Below, one piece after another: positions 33,887 to 42,782 of a stretch of DNA of 64,000 nucleotides. The notes beneath the pieces are model-generated. The model searched no databases and was not told where the DNA came from. It worked only from the letters and a program-made list of their open reading frames with translations. The position numbers and the translations under genes are program-made. The stretch is from Streptomyces sp. CC208A (GTDB lineage Bacteria > Actinomycetota > Actinomycetes > Streptomycetales > Streptomycetaceae), in NCBI RefSeq assembly GCF_030010625.1, contig NZ_JASCXN010000034.1:1-64000 (forward strand). The letters run 5' to 3'. The first letter of the stretch is position 1, and each line of letters starts with the position of its first letter.

Positions 33887-34687
33887 TCACTCCCAGTACC
33901 GGGCCAGCGTTCCTTCCATGTACGGGGCGGGGCTCACGCTCAGTTCGCCGGCGAAGGGCCGGTCGAGGACGAGGACGAGCAGCAGGCTGAAGCCGATCAG
34001 GCCGGCCACCGAGGCCACGAAGAGCAGCTGGATCCGCACCTTGCGCATCCCGTACAGGAAGGTGAGCGGGATCAGGACGAGCGCGCCGCCGAACGCCAGG
34101 ATCTGCAGGAGCGGCGGAAGCTGCTGGGTCGCCGCCGTCAGCCGCGCGCGGCGCTGCGCGGCGACGTCGTTGAGCTTGTCCGCCGCCTCCGCGTAGAACA
34201 CCTCCTCCCTCACCGTGCCGGGCTCGTAGCGCTGAAGGACGTCGAACACCGCCTGCAGGCTTCCGGCCGTCGCGCCATGACTGGGCTTCCCCTCGCGCAT
34301 CAGCGGCCACTGGCCTTCCACCACGGCATGAAGGTAGCCGCGCAGAGCCGTGTCCACCTCGGCACGGACGGACGGCGGGAAGGCCGCCGAGTCGCGGGCG
34401 ACGAGGGCCAGGTCCGTGGCCTCTGCGGCAACCACGGTCTGGGTCGACTCCAGCTGCGTCCACAGCGTGACGATGACGAAGGCGAGGATGATGCCGTAGA
34501 TGGCACCGAACATGCCGAGCGTCACCCCGACCATGTCGTTGTGCTCCCCGTCGGCGAGCGACGGAAATCTTCGCCGGGCGAACAGGCTGCCGGCGACCGC
34601 CAGGACGACGGTCCCGCCGACGACGACCAGGGTGAGAGTGAAGGTGCTGAAGTGGTTGAGCAGCCAGAGAGCCACGCGCACGAACAC
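33887..34687 (-). CDS. DUF4239 family membrane protein
   Basis: The 266-residue protein has four hydrophobic segments: two at the N-terminus (LTLVVVGGTVVLAVAGSLFA, MFGAIYGIILAFVIVTLWTQ) and two near the C-terminus (LAFGGALVLIPLTFLYGMRK, LLFVASVAGLIGFSLLLVLV). Between them lies a long helical soluble region. The HNDMVGVTLGMFGAIYGIIL pattern and TVVAAEATDLALVARDS are typical of DUF4239 proteins, a bestrophin-like group of unknown function. GTG 34687 is the probable start. It reads convergently with the 93-residue gene. Confidence 0.75.
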   Translation of the reverse strand: MFVRVALWLLNHFSTFTLTLVVVGGTVVLAVAGSLFARRRFPSLADGEHNDMVGVTLGMFGAIYGIILAFVIVTLWTQLESTQTVVAAEATDLALVARDSAAFPPSVRAEVDTALRGYLHAVVEGQWPLMREGKPSHGATAGSLQAVFDVLQRYEPGTVREEVFYAEAADKLNDVAAQRRARLTAATQQLPPLLQILAFGGALVLIPLTFLYGMRKVRIQLLFVASVAGLIGFSLLLVLVLDRPFAGELSVSPAPYMEGTLARYWE

Positions 34688-34739
34688 TAGGCTCGCCGGC
34701 TCGATCCGTCCTACCGCCTCTCCGACGGTACGGCGATGA

Positions 34740-35758
34740 TCACGCGGACGGACGGCGCCGGTCCCTGTGGATGTCGAGCGTGGCGCAGTGGAAGGACCCG
34801 CCGAGGGCCTGGACATGACGGAAGGGCAGGGGCAGTGGCGTCAGCCCGAGGGAGACCAGGAGCGACTGGAGCTTCTCGTCACCGGCCTCGACCACGACCT
34901 GGTGTCCGTCGATGACGAGGAGGTTCATGTTCAGCCAGGGGCTCGTCATGTAGTGCGGAGGACCTGGCGCGGGGTCGGGCCACGGGGCGGGGACGAGGTC
35001 CCATCCGTCGAGCGGCGTCCCGGCCAGGGCTGACGGCTGGAGCCGCTCCGGGTTGTAGAGGGCGAGTCCCTCCCGCAGAGGGCAGAGGGTGGCGTCGATG
35101 TGCATGGCGTGCGGGTCTTCGGGGGCCAGGACGTGCACCCGTACGTCCGACCCGAGACGGGCCCTCAGGTGCTCGACGCCGGAACGGTTGGTGACATGGC
35201 TGAGCTGGCCGACGACCGCCCCGGCCCGAACCGCAGGAAGTCGGCGGCGTCCCAGGCCGGGCGTGCCTCCCCCACCGCCCACGAATCCCGGCACGGCGAA
35301 TCGGAGGTGCCCGGATCGATGTCGAAATCCACCTCGGCCGGCGCCCAACGGGCGCCCGCCCGCCGCCAGGCCACCATCAGCGGCCAGTACGCCAGCAGCT
35401 CGTGCCGACGGCTCCGCCACGCCATCGGCGCCTCGATCACCCGGTCGCCCATGACGAACAAGGCGTCCCGGGGCATCGCAGCGCAGTACCCGCCCAGCGC
35501 CGACCACGGAACGCGGCGCGGCCTGTGCACCCGGCAACCGAGCCCCTCCAGGAACTCGGCCAGCCCCTGCAGTTCCTCCTCGACGCCGGCCACGATCCCG
35601 GGAGGGAACGCGTGCCCGGGCCGGAACGCGTCCCAGTGCTCGGCCGGCATCGTCGCCTCGACCATGCGCCGCGACTCCGCCGGGAACATCGCCCCGTACG
35701 CCGTACCGACGACGACCTCGCGCAGTCCGCTCCACTCGTCGCAGGAGCTCACCGCCAT
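34740..35758 (-). pseudogene. Amidinotransferase-like gene with frameshift
   Basis: From ATG 35758 the frame reads SSCDEWSGLREVVVGTAYGA, EATMPAEHWDAFRPG, CAAMPRDALFVMGDRVIEAP and ARPAWDAADFLRFGPG. At about 35225 the frame changes and homology goes on as VVGQLSHVTNRSGVEHLRAR, DPHAMHIDATLCPLREGLAL and QALGGSFHCATLDIHRDR. The active-site His (HIDAT) and Cys (HCAT) of glycine- and inosamine-phosphate-type amidinotransferases lie after the break, so the product would be inactive. An intact homologue is at 42783-43973 and a small fragment at 29352. Confidence 0.8.
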
Positions 35759-35968
35759 CCGCACACCACCTCCGCCCACGGGGACATCCGAGGGGAGCAT
35801 GGCCGTGCGGCCGGTCGGCCGCACGCCAGCCGTGAGGAGTCCACTCCTGTGGGGGACGCCGACCGGATCCCTTTCCGCCGCACCCTGATCCAGACCGGCA
35901 CCGAGCCCTACCGCTCCAGACCACCCATAGATCCCGCTTCCCATCCCGGACCGACCCCGCCACGGACG

Positions 35969-36008
35969 AACACGAAGGGCTGGACCCACAAGTCCAGCCC
36001 TTCGTGTT
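35969..36008. terminator. Perfect 17-bp stem-loop
   Basis: AACACGAAGGGCTGGAC (35969-35985) pairs perfectly with 35992-36008 around CCACAA, and TTTC follows on the + strand. No intact gene ends next to it, so it probably belonged to a lost gene. Confidence 0.75.
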
Positions 36009-36019
36009 TCCAGAGAAAA

Positions 36020-36057
36020 GCCCTGGCCGCGACTTGTCAGGGAGGCGACCCGAACCC
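36020..36057 (+). repeat. 38-bp dispersed repeat, copy 2
   Basis: It matches the reverse complement of 20125-20162 at 35 of 38 positions. It starts 12 nt after the stem-loop at 35969-36008. CCCTG and CAGGG inside it can form a short hairpin. Confidence 0.6.
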
Positions 36058-36594
36058 CGCGCCCGAAACCTACCGGCCGCCTCGCACCGCCCCCCTCGGA
36101 CACTCCGTCCCACCTCGCCAGGTCACCTGATCAGCGGCTCTCGATCCGACCGGAGAACATACGCGGCCGGAATCCCGACCGTAGGCCGCCGAGGAGGGCG
36201 AGAACTGTCAGCGTGCTCACCGAGCATTCCCCTCGTACCCCCGGCGGGGCGCCTGCACCGGATTCGCGGGCGGCCGTCGGTGCGCTCGGTGACGGCGGCG
36301 CGTCGTCGGTGACGGCCGTGCGGCGGTGGGGCCCGCCGCATCCGAACCGCGGTGCCCGTGCCGCCGACGGTCCTTACTCGCGATCGGTGTGCGCCCGGAT
36401 TCGGGGTGCCCTGCAGGTAGGAGACGTGTGTCCAGGGAAGCCTTCTCGTCCCGGGTGGCCCGGCCCACCGATCCTGACGCCGATCTGTCTCATCCCGACC
36501 AGCGCCGTTGTCGAGGCGACCAGCCGCCGTATCCGGCGGGTGAGCGCGCCGGGCCGGGGTGGGGCGAGGGATACGGATATGCCCGCGATCATGG

Positions 36595-36837
36595 TCAGCA
36601 GCAGACCCTCTCGTCGGTGTCCGGGCGGTCGGTCCCGACGGCGACCACGACGGTGCGCAGGGCGTCCAGGGCGTGGCCGAGGCGGTCGTCGGCGAGCTCG
36701 TAGCGGGTGCGGAGGCCGTCAGGGAAGGTGACGACCAGGCCGCAGTCGCGCAGGCATGCGAGGTGGTTTGACAGCCGGGTCCGTGAGACGCCGAGGGGGT
36801 CGGCGAGGTCGGCCACGACTGCCCGGACACGGCTTGG
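36595..36837 (-). pseudogene. ArsR/SmtB-family regulator lacking its N-terminus
   Basis: The visible part reads LGVSRTRLSNHLACLRDCGL and VVTFPDGLRTRYELADDRLG, the winged helix of a CmtR/ArsR-like metal sensor, ending DERVCC with a C-terminal Cys pair. The first 30-40 residues expected (start and first helices) are missing, and upstream sequence belongs to other frames. A truncated gene is more likely than a short functional one. Confidence 0.6.
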
Positions 36838-36950
36838 GGCCTGACGCGGATCGACCGTCAGGGCGGGCTCCGGCGACGGACGCCGTGGCGTACGCAATGC
36901 GCTGTCTGCTCCCAGGGCGGCTTCTGCCCCCTCCCCGGCCGCCGGCCCGC

Positions 36951-37127
36951 TCAGGTGTGGGTGCGGACCGTCGTGCCGAGGGCCCAGGCGGCCTGGCTGG
37001 TGGTGCAGTCGCGTTCCAGCAGGAGCGGGACGAGGCTGACGACGACCGCGTGCATCGCGAGCGCCGAGAGCATGAAGGCGAGTGCGAGCAGGAGGAACGG
37101 CCGGCTGCGGACGACGTTCCCCGGCAT
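36951..37127 (-). pseudogene. Fragment of an MFS transporter
   Basis: The 58-codon frame reads RSRPFLLLALAFMLSALAMH and AVVVSLVPLLLERDCTTSQA, two transmembrane segments with the loop typical of the second half of 12-helix MFS exporters, then stops after GTTVRTHT. No other part of a transporter is present nearby. Confidence 0.6.
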
Positions 37128-37284
37128 CGACGACTCTCCGGCGAATGCGGGTGGCGCTGGTGGACAGGGCGCGGATCCCGGTCAGGCACAAGGGGTGGCG
37201 GGTCCAAACTGGCCTGAAGAAGGCATCACAGGAACCGGGGTACTGCCGTTCACTGTTCGGAAGCCCTACGAGGGAGGAGCGGAC

Positions 37285-37572
37285 GTGCGGAGAAGCTCTT
37301 GGTATGTGCGGTACTCGCTGCTCCTGACCGGGGCGGGGCTCACCGGGCTCGCGGTGGTGGCCGTGCACAGTGCCCGGTTCCCGCTCGCCGTCGTCGTGTA
37401 CGCCGACGCCGCGATCGGCCTCGGCTGGCTCTTGCTCGCCGGCCTGCTCCTCCGGCGGCGCGAGCGGCCCGCGCCGGATGACGCTTCGGGCGCCGGGGGC
37501 AAGCACCACCAGGCCGTCCGCTACACCGTGGAGGGCGAGCCGTCGGCCCGTTCCCACTACGGCCGCCGCTGA
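37285..37572 (+). CDS. Small two-helix membrane protein
   Basis: GTG 37285 follows GGGAGGAGC and opens a 95-residue protein with two hydrophobic helices (YSLLLTGAGLTGLAVVAVHS and LAVVVYADAAIGLGWLLLAG) and a charged hydrophilic tail of about 35 residues ending SARSHYGRR. No known family recognised. It lies 112 nt before the first gene of the right-hand cluster, in the same direction. Confidence 0.6.
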   Translation: MRRSSWYVRYSLLLTGAGLTGLAVVAVHSARFPLAVVVYADAAIGLGWLLLAGLLLRRRERPAPDDASGAGGKHHQAVRYTVEGEPSARSHYGRR

Positions 37573-37684
37573 GGGCATCGCGAGTGAGGGCATGAGCGAT
37601 CCGGCCAAACTCCGCAGGCACGGCTCCGCGCTCGCCCGCCCTCTGCCAGCATGACCGGCGAGGACTCCTGCCGAGGAGCGCTGT

Positions 37685-38806
37685 GTGACCGAGGTGACCA
37701 ACGTGACCGAGATCGACGTGAGTTCGGCCGTCATGACCCACCCCGTCCGTCTCGCTCAGGCGCGTGACCTTGCCGCCCGTCTGCGGCTTGGCGGTCTCGC
37801 TCTCGATCCGGATCCTGAGGGGGCGCCTTCCGCTCTGCGGACCGCTCTTGTCGCGTGGGCAGCGGCCGCACCCGGGGCCAGTCATCATCTCGTCGTCCAG
37901 GACGACGTGGAGGCCCCCGCCGAGCTCGTGGAGATCGTCGCGAGCGCCGCCGCGCGCTTCCCGGACGAGGCCCTCGTCTTCTACACCAACTGGCACGCCC
38001 GCAACGGCGCCGCCGCGCGGCTCGCGGCTCTCGCCGGGGCAGCCTGGGTCCGGGCCGTGCCCGACGAGTTCACGCCGTCGCTCGGTGTCTGCCTGCCCGT
38101 CGCGACCGCCGCCGCCTTCCGCGCCTACGCCCGGGGGAGCTCCCAACGGCATGACGACGAGTTGTTCACGGCATTCTTCCGCGACCGCGCGCGGGGCCGT
38201 ATGGCGTTGCTGGCCGTTCCCAACATCGTCGAGCACATCGGCACCAGCAGCATCAACGGCCACGCCGCTCAGGGCATCCGCGTCGCCGTCTGCCCCACCT
38301 CCGCAGCGGATGCCGCTCCCCTCCTGGCCTCCGGGTCCGTCCTGGAGGAGCCGGGCTGGATCCCGTACATGCGGTACGGGGAGGGATACATCCGGCTCGT
38401 CGGGCAGGAGCGGGACTACGACGGCGGACGTGGCCACCACAGCTGGCGTGAGGTACTGCCCGCGACCGGGCTCACCGAGGAGGCCGTCCACGCCGCCCGT
38501 GCCGCGCATCTGCCGGAAGGGCTCGCGGGGGACGTGGCCCGTACCTTCGGCCGGGCGTTCGCGGAGGAGCTGTGGACGCACTGCCTCCTCCTCGGCCGGC
38601 AGGCCGCCCGCGCCACACACCGCTTGGGGCCCCCGCGCGGCGCCCTCCCACCGGGCGTCCTCGCCCGGATGCGGGAATCGGCCCTCGCCACCGCGGGGCC
38701 CGCCGGACTCCCACCCGAGCGTCGTCCGGAGGCGGGCCCGGACGAGGTCCGTACGATGACCGCCCTCGCCCGCACCGCCGTACGGGCGGGCGCGGACATG
38801 GCCTGA
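37685..38806 (+). CDS. Glycosyltransferase-like protein (GT-A type, QDD motif), paralogue of 51395-53047
   Basis: The 373-residue protein has a strand-turn start (SSAVMTHPVRLAQARDLAAR), DPDPEGAPSALRTALVAW, then the putative nucleotide-sugar/metal motif HHLVVQDDV (about residues 63-71), VFYTNWHARNGAAARLAALA and HDDELFTAFFRDR. The first 200 residues align with the protein at 51395. The QDD motif after an ordered block fits GT-A-fold transferases (GT25/GT2-like), but the family match is loose. It starts the right-hand cluster and converges on the GNAT gene, with only 5 nt between the stops. Confidence 0.6.
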   Translation: MTEVTNVTEIDVSSAVMTHPVRLAQARDLAARLRLGGLALDPDPEGAPSALRTALVAWAAAAPGASHHLVVQDDVEAPAELVEIVASAAARFPDEALVFYTNWHARNGAAARLAALAGAAWVRAVPDEFTPSLGVCLPVATAAAFRAYARGSSQRHDDELFTAFFRDRARGRMALLAVPNIVEHIGTSSINGHAAQGIRVAVCPTSAADAAPLLASGSVLEEPGWIPYMRYGEGYIRLVGQERDYDGGRGHHSWREVLPATGLTEEAVHAARAAHLPEGLAGDVARTFGRAFAEELWTHCLLLGRQAARATHRLGPPRGALPPGVLARMRESALATAGPAGLPPERRPEAGPDEVRTMTALARTAVRAGADMA

Positions 38807-38811
38807 CGGGT

Positions 38812-39555
38812 TCAGGCCCGATGGGTGATCCAGACCCCCGGCTCCCAATAGGCGCCGAGGTCGCGGGCCCGGTCGACGTGGAGCGGGGCAAGGCCGCCGG
38901 GGAAGACGTACTCCCCGTCCTCCGGGAAGGCGAGCCCCGTCCAGCTCTCCCACTCCGCGACCGTGCCCGTGATCCGGGAGGAACGCTCCGAAGCGCCGGC
39001 GATCGTGCCGCCCGCGCCGACCTGCGTCCGGATCCACGGGTCGAAGGGGCTGCCGTCGTCCCGCGCCCACGCCGCGTACCGCTCGATCGGTACCAGCGGA
39101 TACCGCTCCTTCCACGTCGGCCGGACCGGCACGAGGACCGTCCCGAGGCCGGCGCGGCGCGCGGTCTCCGTCATCGCGTCGAGCAGTACCTTCGACAGAC
39201 CCCGCCCCTGGTGGTCCTCGGCGACCTCGATGCCGAGCGCGCACAGCGCCCCCGGGGCGCGCCCGGCGTCCCGGTCGGCGAAGGCCCGCGCGATCGAGTC
39301 GTCGAGGCCCGGGCCCAGATCGGCCGCAGTGCCGTCCCAGCCGCGCGGGAGCGAGCGGCCGGCACCCGCGATCACCTGCCGCTCCTCGTCGTAGAGGACG
39401 AACTGGTACGCGGGGAAGTCCGTGAACAGCCGGTTCCAGTAGTCGCCGTTGATGTCGCCGTGGAGGTTGTACTCCGGCACCACGCCGGCGAACCGCTCCG
39501 GGATGAGGTCCCACAGCTCGGGCCGTTCCGAGTGACGGACCAGGACCAGGGCCAT
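38812..39555 (-). CDS. GNAT-family acetyltransferase-like protein
   Basis: The 247-residue protein contains the acetyl-CoA-binding motif A segment CALGIEVAEDHQGRGLSKVL (about residues 95-115), where QGRGLS corresponds to the canonical Q/RxxGxG/A. Flanking strands fit a GNAT fold (YQFVLYDEERQVIAGAGRSL). The C-terminal 90 residues are longer than in minimal GNATs and contain WESWTGLAFPEDGEYVFPG. ATG 39555 overlaps the stop of the methyltransferase gene (ATGA), so the two are coupled. N-acetylation of an amino or guanidino compound is possible. Confidence 0.8.
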   Translation of the reverse strand: MALVLVRHSERPELWDLIPERFAGVVPEYNLHGDINGDYWNRLFTDFPAYQFVLYDEERQVIAGAGRSLPRGWDGTAADLGPGLDDSIARAFADRDAGRAPGALCALGIEVAEDHQGRGLSKVLLDAMTETARRAGLGTVLVPVRPTWKERYPLVPIERYAAWARDDGSPFDPWIRTQVGAGGTIAGASERSSRITGTVAEWESWTGLAFPEDGEYVFPGGLAPLHVDRARDLGAYWEPGVWITHRA

Positions 39556-40424
39556 CAGCGCGCCCCCCGCCCGTCGGGCACCTCGACGTCCCAGACCACC
39601 ACGATCGGGAGGCCGTCCCAGGCGGCGCGGGCCGCGTCGGCGATGAACTCCTCGTAACCACCGGGCGCCAGGCGGCCGTTGAACAGCGGCTCCTGGCAGC
39701 CGCGCACGCGCAGTCCGGCACGTCCGAAGGCGTCCAGATACCGGCTCGGCAGATGAACGTGGTTGCGTACGAACGCCAGCTCGTCCGAGCCGCGCACGAA
39801 GAGGCACTGCCCCTGGAGGGCGATCACGAACGGATGCATGTCCGTGACGACGATCCGGCCGCCCGGCCGCACCACGCGCGCCAACTCCGCGACCGCCGGA
39901 TCCAGCTCGGCCAGGTGGGTCAGGGCGAGCGAACAGACGGCGAGATCGACGGAGTCGTCGTCGAGCGGCAGCCGCTCCAGGTGTCCGACGCGGAACTCCG
40001 CGGTCGGGGTGTGCTCGCGCGCCTTCTCCAGCATGTGCGGGGACTGGTCCACCCCGATGACCCGGTGGCCGCGCGCGGCCAGCGCCCGGGTCTGGCGGCC
40101 CGTGCCGCAGGCCGCGTCGAGGGCCACGCCCGGCGCGAGACCGTCCAGGATCCGCCCGACGACCGGCTCCTCCACCTCGATGTACGAGCTCGGCAGGGAG
40201 TCGTACACCGCCGACCAGGCCGCGTATCCTTCGGCCGCGCCGAGCTCGCTGACGGCGGCGCCGCCGTCCGGCAGCTTCTCCTCGCCGGAGTCGTCGAGGA
40301 CGAAGCGGCGGATGTCCGCCACCCGCTCGCGCAGGAACGCCTCGTCGCCGTCCACGGCATTGCGCAGCAGCGCGAGCCCTTCGATTCCCAGTACCAGTTC
40401 CCGTACGCGGAATTCACCGCTCAT
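39555..40424 (-). CDS. SAM-dependent class I methyltransferase
   Basis: The 289-residue protein has a non-catalytic N-terminal 95 residues, then a Methyltransf_11/25-type domain: VALDAACGTGRQTRALAARG (SAM-binding motif I, about residues 102-121), GVDQSPHMLEKAREHTP (motif II), VDLAVCSLALTHLAELDPAV (motif IV region) and VRPGGRIVVTDMHPFV. The C-terminus carries VWDVEVPDGRGAR. Substrate unknown; in this cluster an N- or O-methyl on the guanidino or sugar product is the plain expectation. GAGGGG precedes ATG 40424. Confidence 0.85.
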   Translation of the reverse strand: MSGEFRVRELVLGIEGLALLRNAVDGDEAFLRERVADIRRFVLDDSGEEKLPDGGAAVSELGAAEGYAAWSAVYDSLPSSYIEVEEPVVGRILDGLAPGVALDAACGTGRQTRALAARGHRVIGVDQSPHMLEKAREHTPTAEFRVGHLERLPLDDDSVDLAVCSLALTHLAELDPAVAELARVVRPGGRIVVTDMHPFVIALQGQCLFVRGSDELAFVRNHVHLPSRYLDAFGRAGLRVRGCQEPLFNGRLAPGGYEEFIADAARAAWDGLPIVVVWDVEVPDGRGAR

Positions 40425-40586
40425 TCGAGCCCCTCACCGATCGGTGGCCGGTCGTGTTCGCTGTGACGGGTTCCGCCCTACCCAGTCGAGCGGACCGAAA
40501 TACGAAGCAGTCGCCCCCTGGCTGAAAAACGGGTCCGGATGGCCGGTTGGAGGCACCGTTGTCGCTCGAACGGGCCGCTTCCTAAC

Positions 40587-42074
40587 ATGACCGGCATGAT
40601 CGAAGGATATGTGGGAAAGGAAAGCGTCACCATGGGTGGCGAGTTGACCCTGCACATCTCGACCGATGCCCCACGATTCCGGCTCCGTTTCTACCGGCTC
40701 GGCGCCGATCTCGTCCCCGTGGGGGAATCCGGGGAACATCCAGGAGCCTTCCACGCGGCCCCCGCCCATCCCGACGGGTTACCGGGGCGGGTCTCCCCGT
40801 CCGACGACTGGAACTGGCCCCCGCTGACGCTCCCGGTACCCGAGGAGTGGACCCAGGGGATCCATCTCGTCGAATTCATGGAATGCAGGGAACCGGATGG
40901 GGAGGAGAATCCACCGCCGCTCGACCTGGAGCACCTCGAAGGGCATGCCCGCGAGTTCTTCGTCGTACGGCCACGAGTCCCCGGCAGCCACTCCCGCATC
41001 CTCTACAAGAAGTCCACCTTCACCCGGCACGCCTACAACCGCTCCGACCGGCCAGGTCTCGAACGCGCCGTCAGCCTCTACGACCACCCGGTCCACCGCC
41101 CCGCCACGGCCGGTGAACCCGCAGGCCACAAGGTGTCGATGCACAGGCCGGGCGGAGTGATCGACCTCGCCTACTGGGACGCCCCCTTCATCGGCTGGCT
41201 GGAGCGCCACGGCTACCCCGTCGAGTACGCCACCGACCTCGACCTCCACGAGGACCCCGGCCTCCTCGACTCCTACGACCTCCTCCTCAGCGTCGGCCAC
41301 GACGAATACTGGAGCGGGCGGATGCGTACCCACGCCGAAGCGTTCGTCCGCGACGGCGGGAACATCGCCTTCCTCAGCGCCAACACCTGCTGGTGGCGTG
41401 TCCATCCGACCGACGGGAACACCGCGTTAGTCTCCGACACCGACCACCACGTCGGCGAGGAATATCCCCACCTTCCCGCCACCGACCAATGGTGGACCCC
41501 CGCGCCCGGCGGTGTCGGGAAACCCGAGAACTCCCTCACCGGAGTGAGTTTCCGCAACGGTGGAATGTGGCCGGCGGCCGGCGGATGGCCTGGCGACCGG
41601 CCCCGTCACGGATACACCGTGCAGCACGCCGACCACTGGATCTACGAAGGCACGGGACTGCGCGACGGAAGCGACGGCGGCACCCCCGACCGGCTCGGCG
41701 CGGGAACACCCCTCATCGGCTACGAATGCGACGGCGCCGCCTACTCCTACGACGAGAACGGAATCGCCCGCCCCACCGGCGAGGACGGCACCCCGGAATC
41801 CTTCCTCATCCTCGGTATCCACGTCCTCGAACCGGTGCACGAGGATTTCCACCACCCCAAGTGGGGACACTGGAACACCGTCGTGCGTGAGCCGCACATC
41901 ACCAGCCCCCACGCCGCCACGATGGGCCTCCACACCTTCCCCGGTCCCTCCGGCGGAACGGTCTTCACCGCTGGTACCACCGACTGGCCCGTCGTCTGCG
42001 GCCACGAACAGGACCCGGCCGTCGTCCGTGTCACCCGCAACCTCATCGACCGGCTGCGCCACCGGGCCCGATGA
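40587..42074 (+). CDS. N,N-dimethylformamidase large-subunit-like protein
   Basis: The 495-residue protein begins MTGMIEGYVGKESVTMGGEL, a beta-sandwich domain (about 1-140), and continues with the dimethylformamidase beta-subunit-like domain: YPVEYATDLDLHEDPGLLDS, YDLLLSVGHDEYWSGRMRTH, GGNIAFLSANTCWWRV, and later GTTDWPVVCGHEQDP. Dimethylformamidase is an iron enzyme that hydrolyses N-substituted formamides; homologues without a small subunit occur in actinobacteria with unknown substrates. No small-subunit gene is nearby. Hydrolysis of a C-N bond in the pathway is possible. ATG 40596 is an alternative start. Confidence 0.8.
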   Translation: MTGMIEGYVGKESVTMGGELTLHISTDAPRFRLRFYRLGADLVPVGESGEHPGAFHAAPAHPDGLPGRVSPSDDWNWPPLTLPVPEEWTQGIHLVEFMECREPDGEENPPPLDLEHLEGHAREFFVVRPRVPGSHSRILYKKSTFTRHAYNRSDRPGLERAVSLYDHPVHRPATAGEPAGHKVSMHRPGGVIDLAYWDAPFIGWLERHGYPVEYATDLDLHEDPGLLDSYDLLLSVGHDEYWSGRMRTHAEAFVRDGGNIAFLSANTCWWRVHPTDGNTALVSDTDHHVGEEYPHLPATDQWWTPAPGGVGKPENSLTGVSFRNGGMWPAAGGWPGDRPRHGYTVQHADHWIYEGTGLRDGSDGGTPDRLGAGTPLIGYECDGAAYSYDENGIARPTGEDGTPESFLILGIHVLEPVHEDFHHPKWGHWNTVVREPHITSPHAATMGLHTFPGPSGGTVFTAGTTDWPVVCGHEQDPAVVRVTRNLIDRLRHRAR

Positions 42075-42771
42075 GCTCGGGCAGCCCGGCGATCCGCGCC
42101 GCCCCCGCCGGCAGGGGCGGCGCGACACCCTCCACCGCGCGGTCCGGACGCCACAGGTGCACCGCCCGCATCCCCGCCGCCAGCGGGCCCAGCACGTCGG
42201 GCACCCACATGTCCCCGACGAACAGCACCCGCTCCGGTGGCAGTCCGCACCGGTCGAGCACGGCCTGGTAGATCAGCGGATGCGGCTTGCGCGCCCCAGC
42301 CTGGGCGGAGCCCACGACCAGGTCCACCGCCCCACCGAGCCCCACCTCGGCGAGGCGGTCCTCCAGGTCCCAGTACCAGTTGGAGCACACCCCGACGAGC
42401 AGCCCGCGCCGCCGCAGCGCCGCGAGCGACTCCCGTACGTCCGCGAAGAGCGCGAGCCGGACCGCCTTCATCGCCCGGTCCAACTCGTCGACAAGACCGT
42501 CCAGAGCCTCCTCCGGCACCCCGCAGCCCCGCGCACGGCGCCGCAGCCGGTCGCGTTCCCACGCCACGTACGTCGTCTCGTCCACCGATTGCGCCGCGTG
42601 CTCCTCGCCCTCGGCCGGCCCCACCGACCACTGGTCGCCCCAGAGCTCGCCCTGGGCCGCAAGGCCCCGGCGGGCGAAGACGTCCCGGTGGTCCGGAGGG
42701 AGCGGCTCCACCATCCGTACGAGCGTCCCGTAGAAGTCCAGGACGACCGCGCCGATCCCGTCCGGCACCAC
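42043..42771 (-). CDS. HAD-superfamily hydrolase (phosphatase)
   Basis: The 242-residue protein has HAD motif I as VVLDFYGTLVRM (the second Asp of DxD is replaced by Tyr, as in dehalogenase-like and some phosphatase members), motif II in VGVCSNWYW, motif III Lys in AGARKPHPLIYQAVLD and motif IV in VLFVGDMWVPDVLG. A cap domain occupies residues 20-110. GTG 42771 follows AGGAGG. Its 3' end overlaps the end of the dimethylformamidase-like gene by 32 nt, tail to tail. It may remove a phosphate after amidino transfer, as phosphatases do in streptomycin-type pathways; this is inference. Confidence 0.82.
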   Translation of the reverse strand: MVPDGIGAVVLDFYGTLVRMVEPLPPDHRDVFARRGLAAQGELWGDQWSVGPAEGEEHAAQSVDETTYVAWERDRLRRRARGCGVPEEALDGLVDELDRAMKAVRLALFADVRESLAALRRRGLLVGVCSNWYWDLEDRLAEVGLGGAVDLVVGSAQAGARKPHPLIYQAVLDRCGLPPERVLFVGDMWVPDVLGPLAAGMRAVHLWRPDRAVEGVAPPLPAGAARIAGLPELIGPGGAAGR

Positions 42772-42782
42772 CGTGAGACCTC

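Larger units (their letters stand above)
35759..36594. other. Region without an intact gene
   Basis: About 835 bp contain a terminator (35969-36008), a dispersed repeat copy (36020-36057) and no frame with convincing codon use or family match. Some stretches may be decayed coding sequence. Confidence 0.4.
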
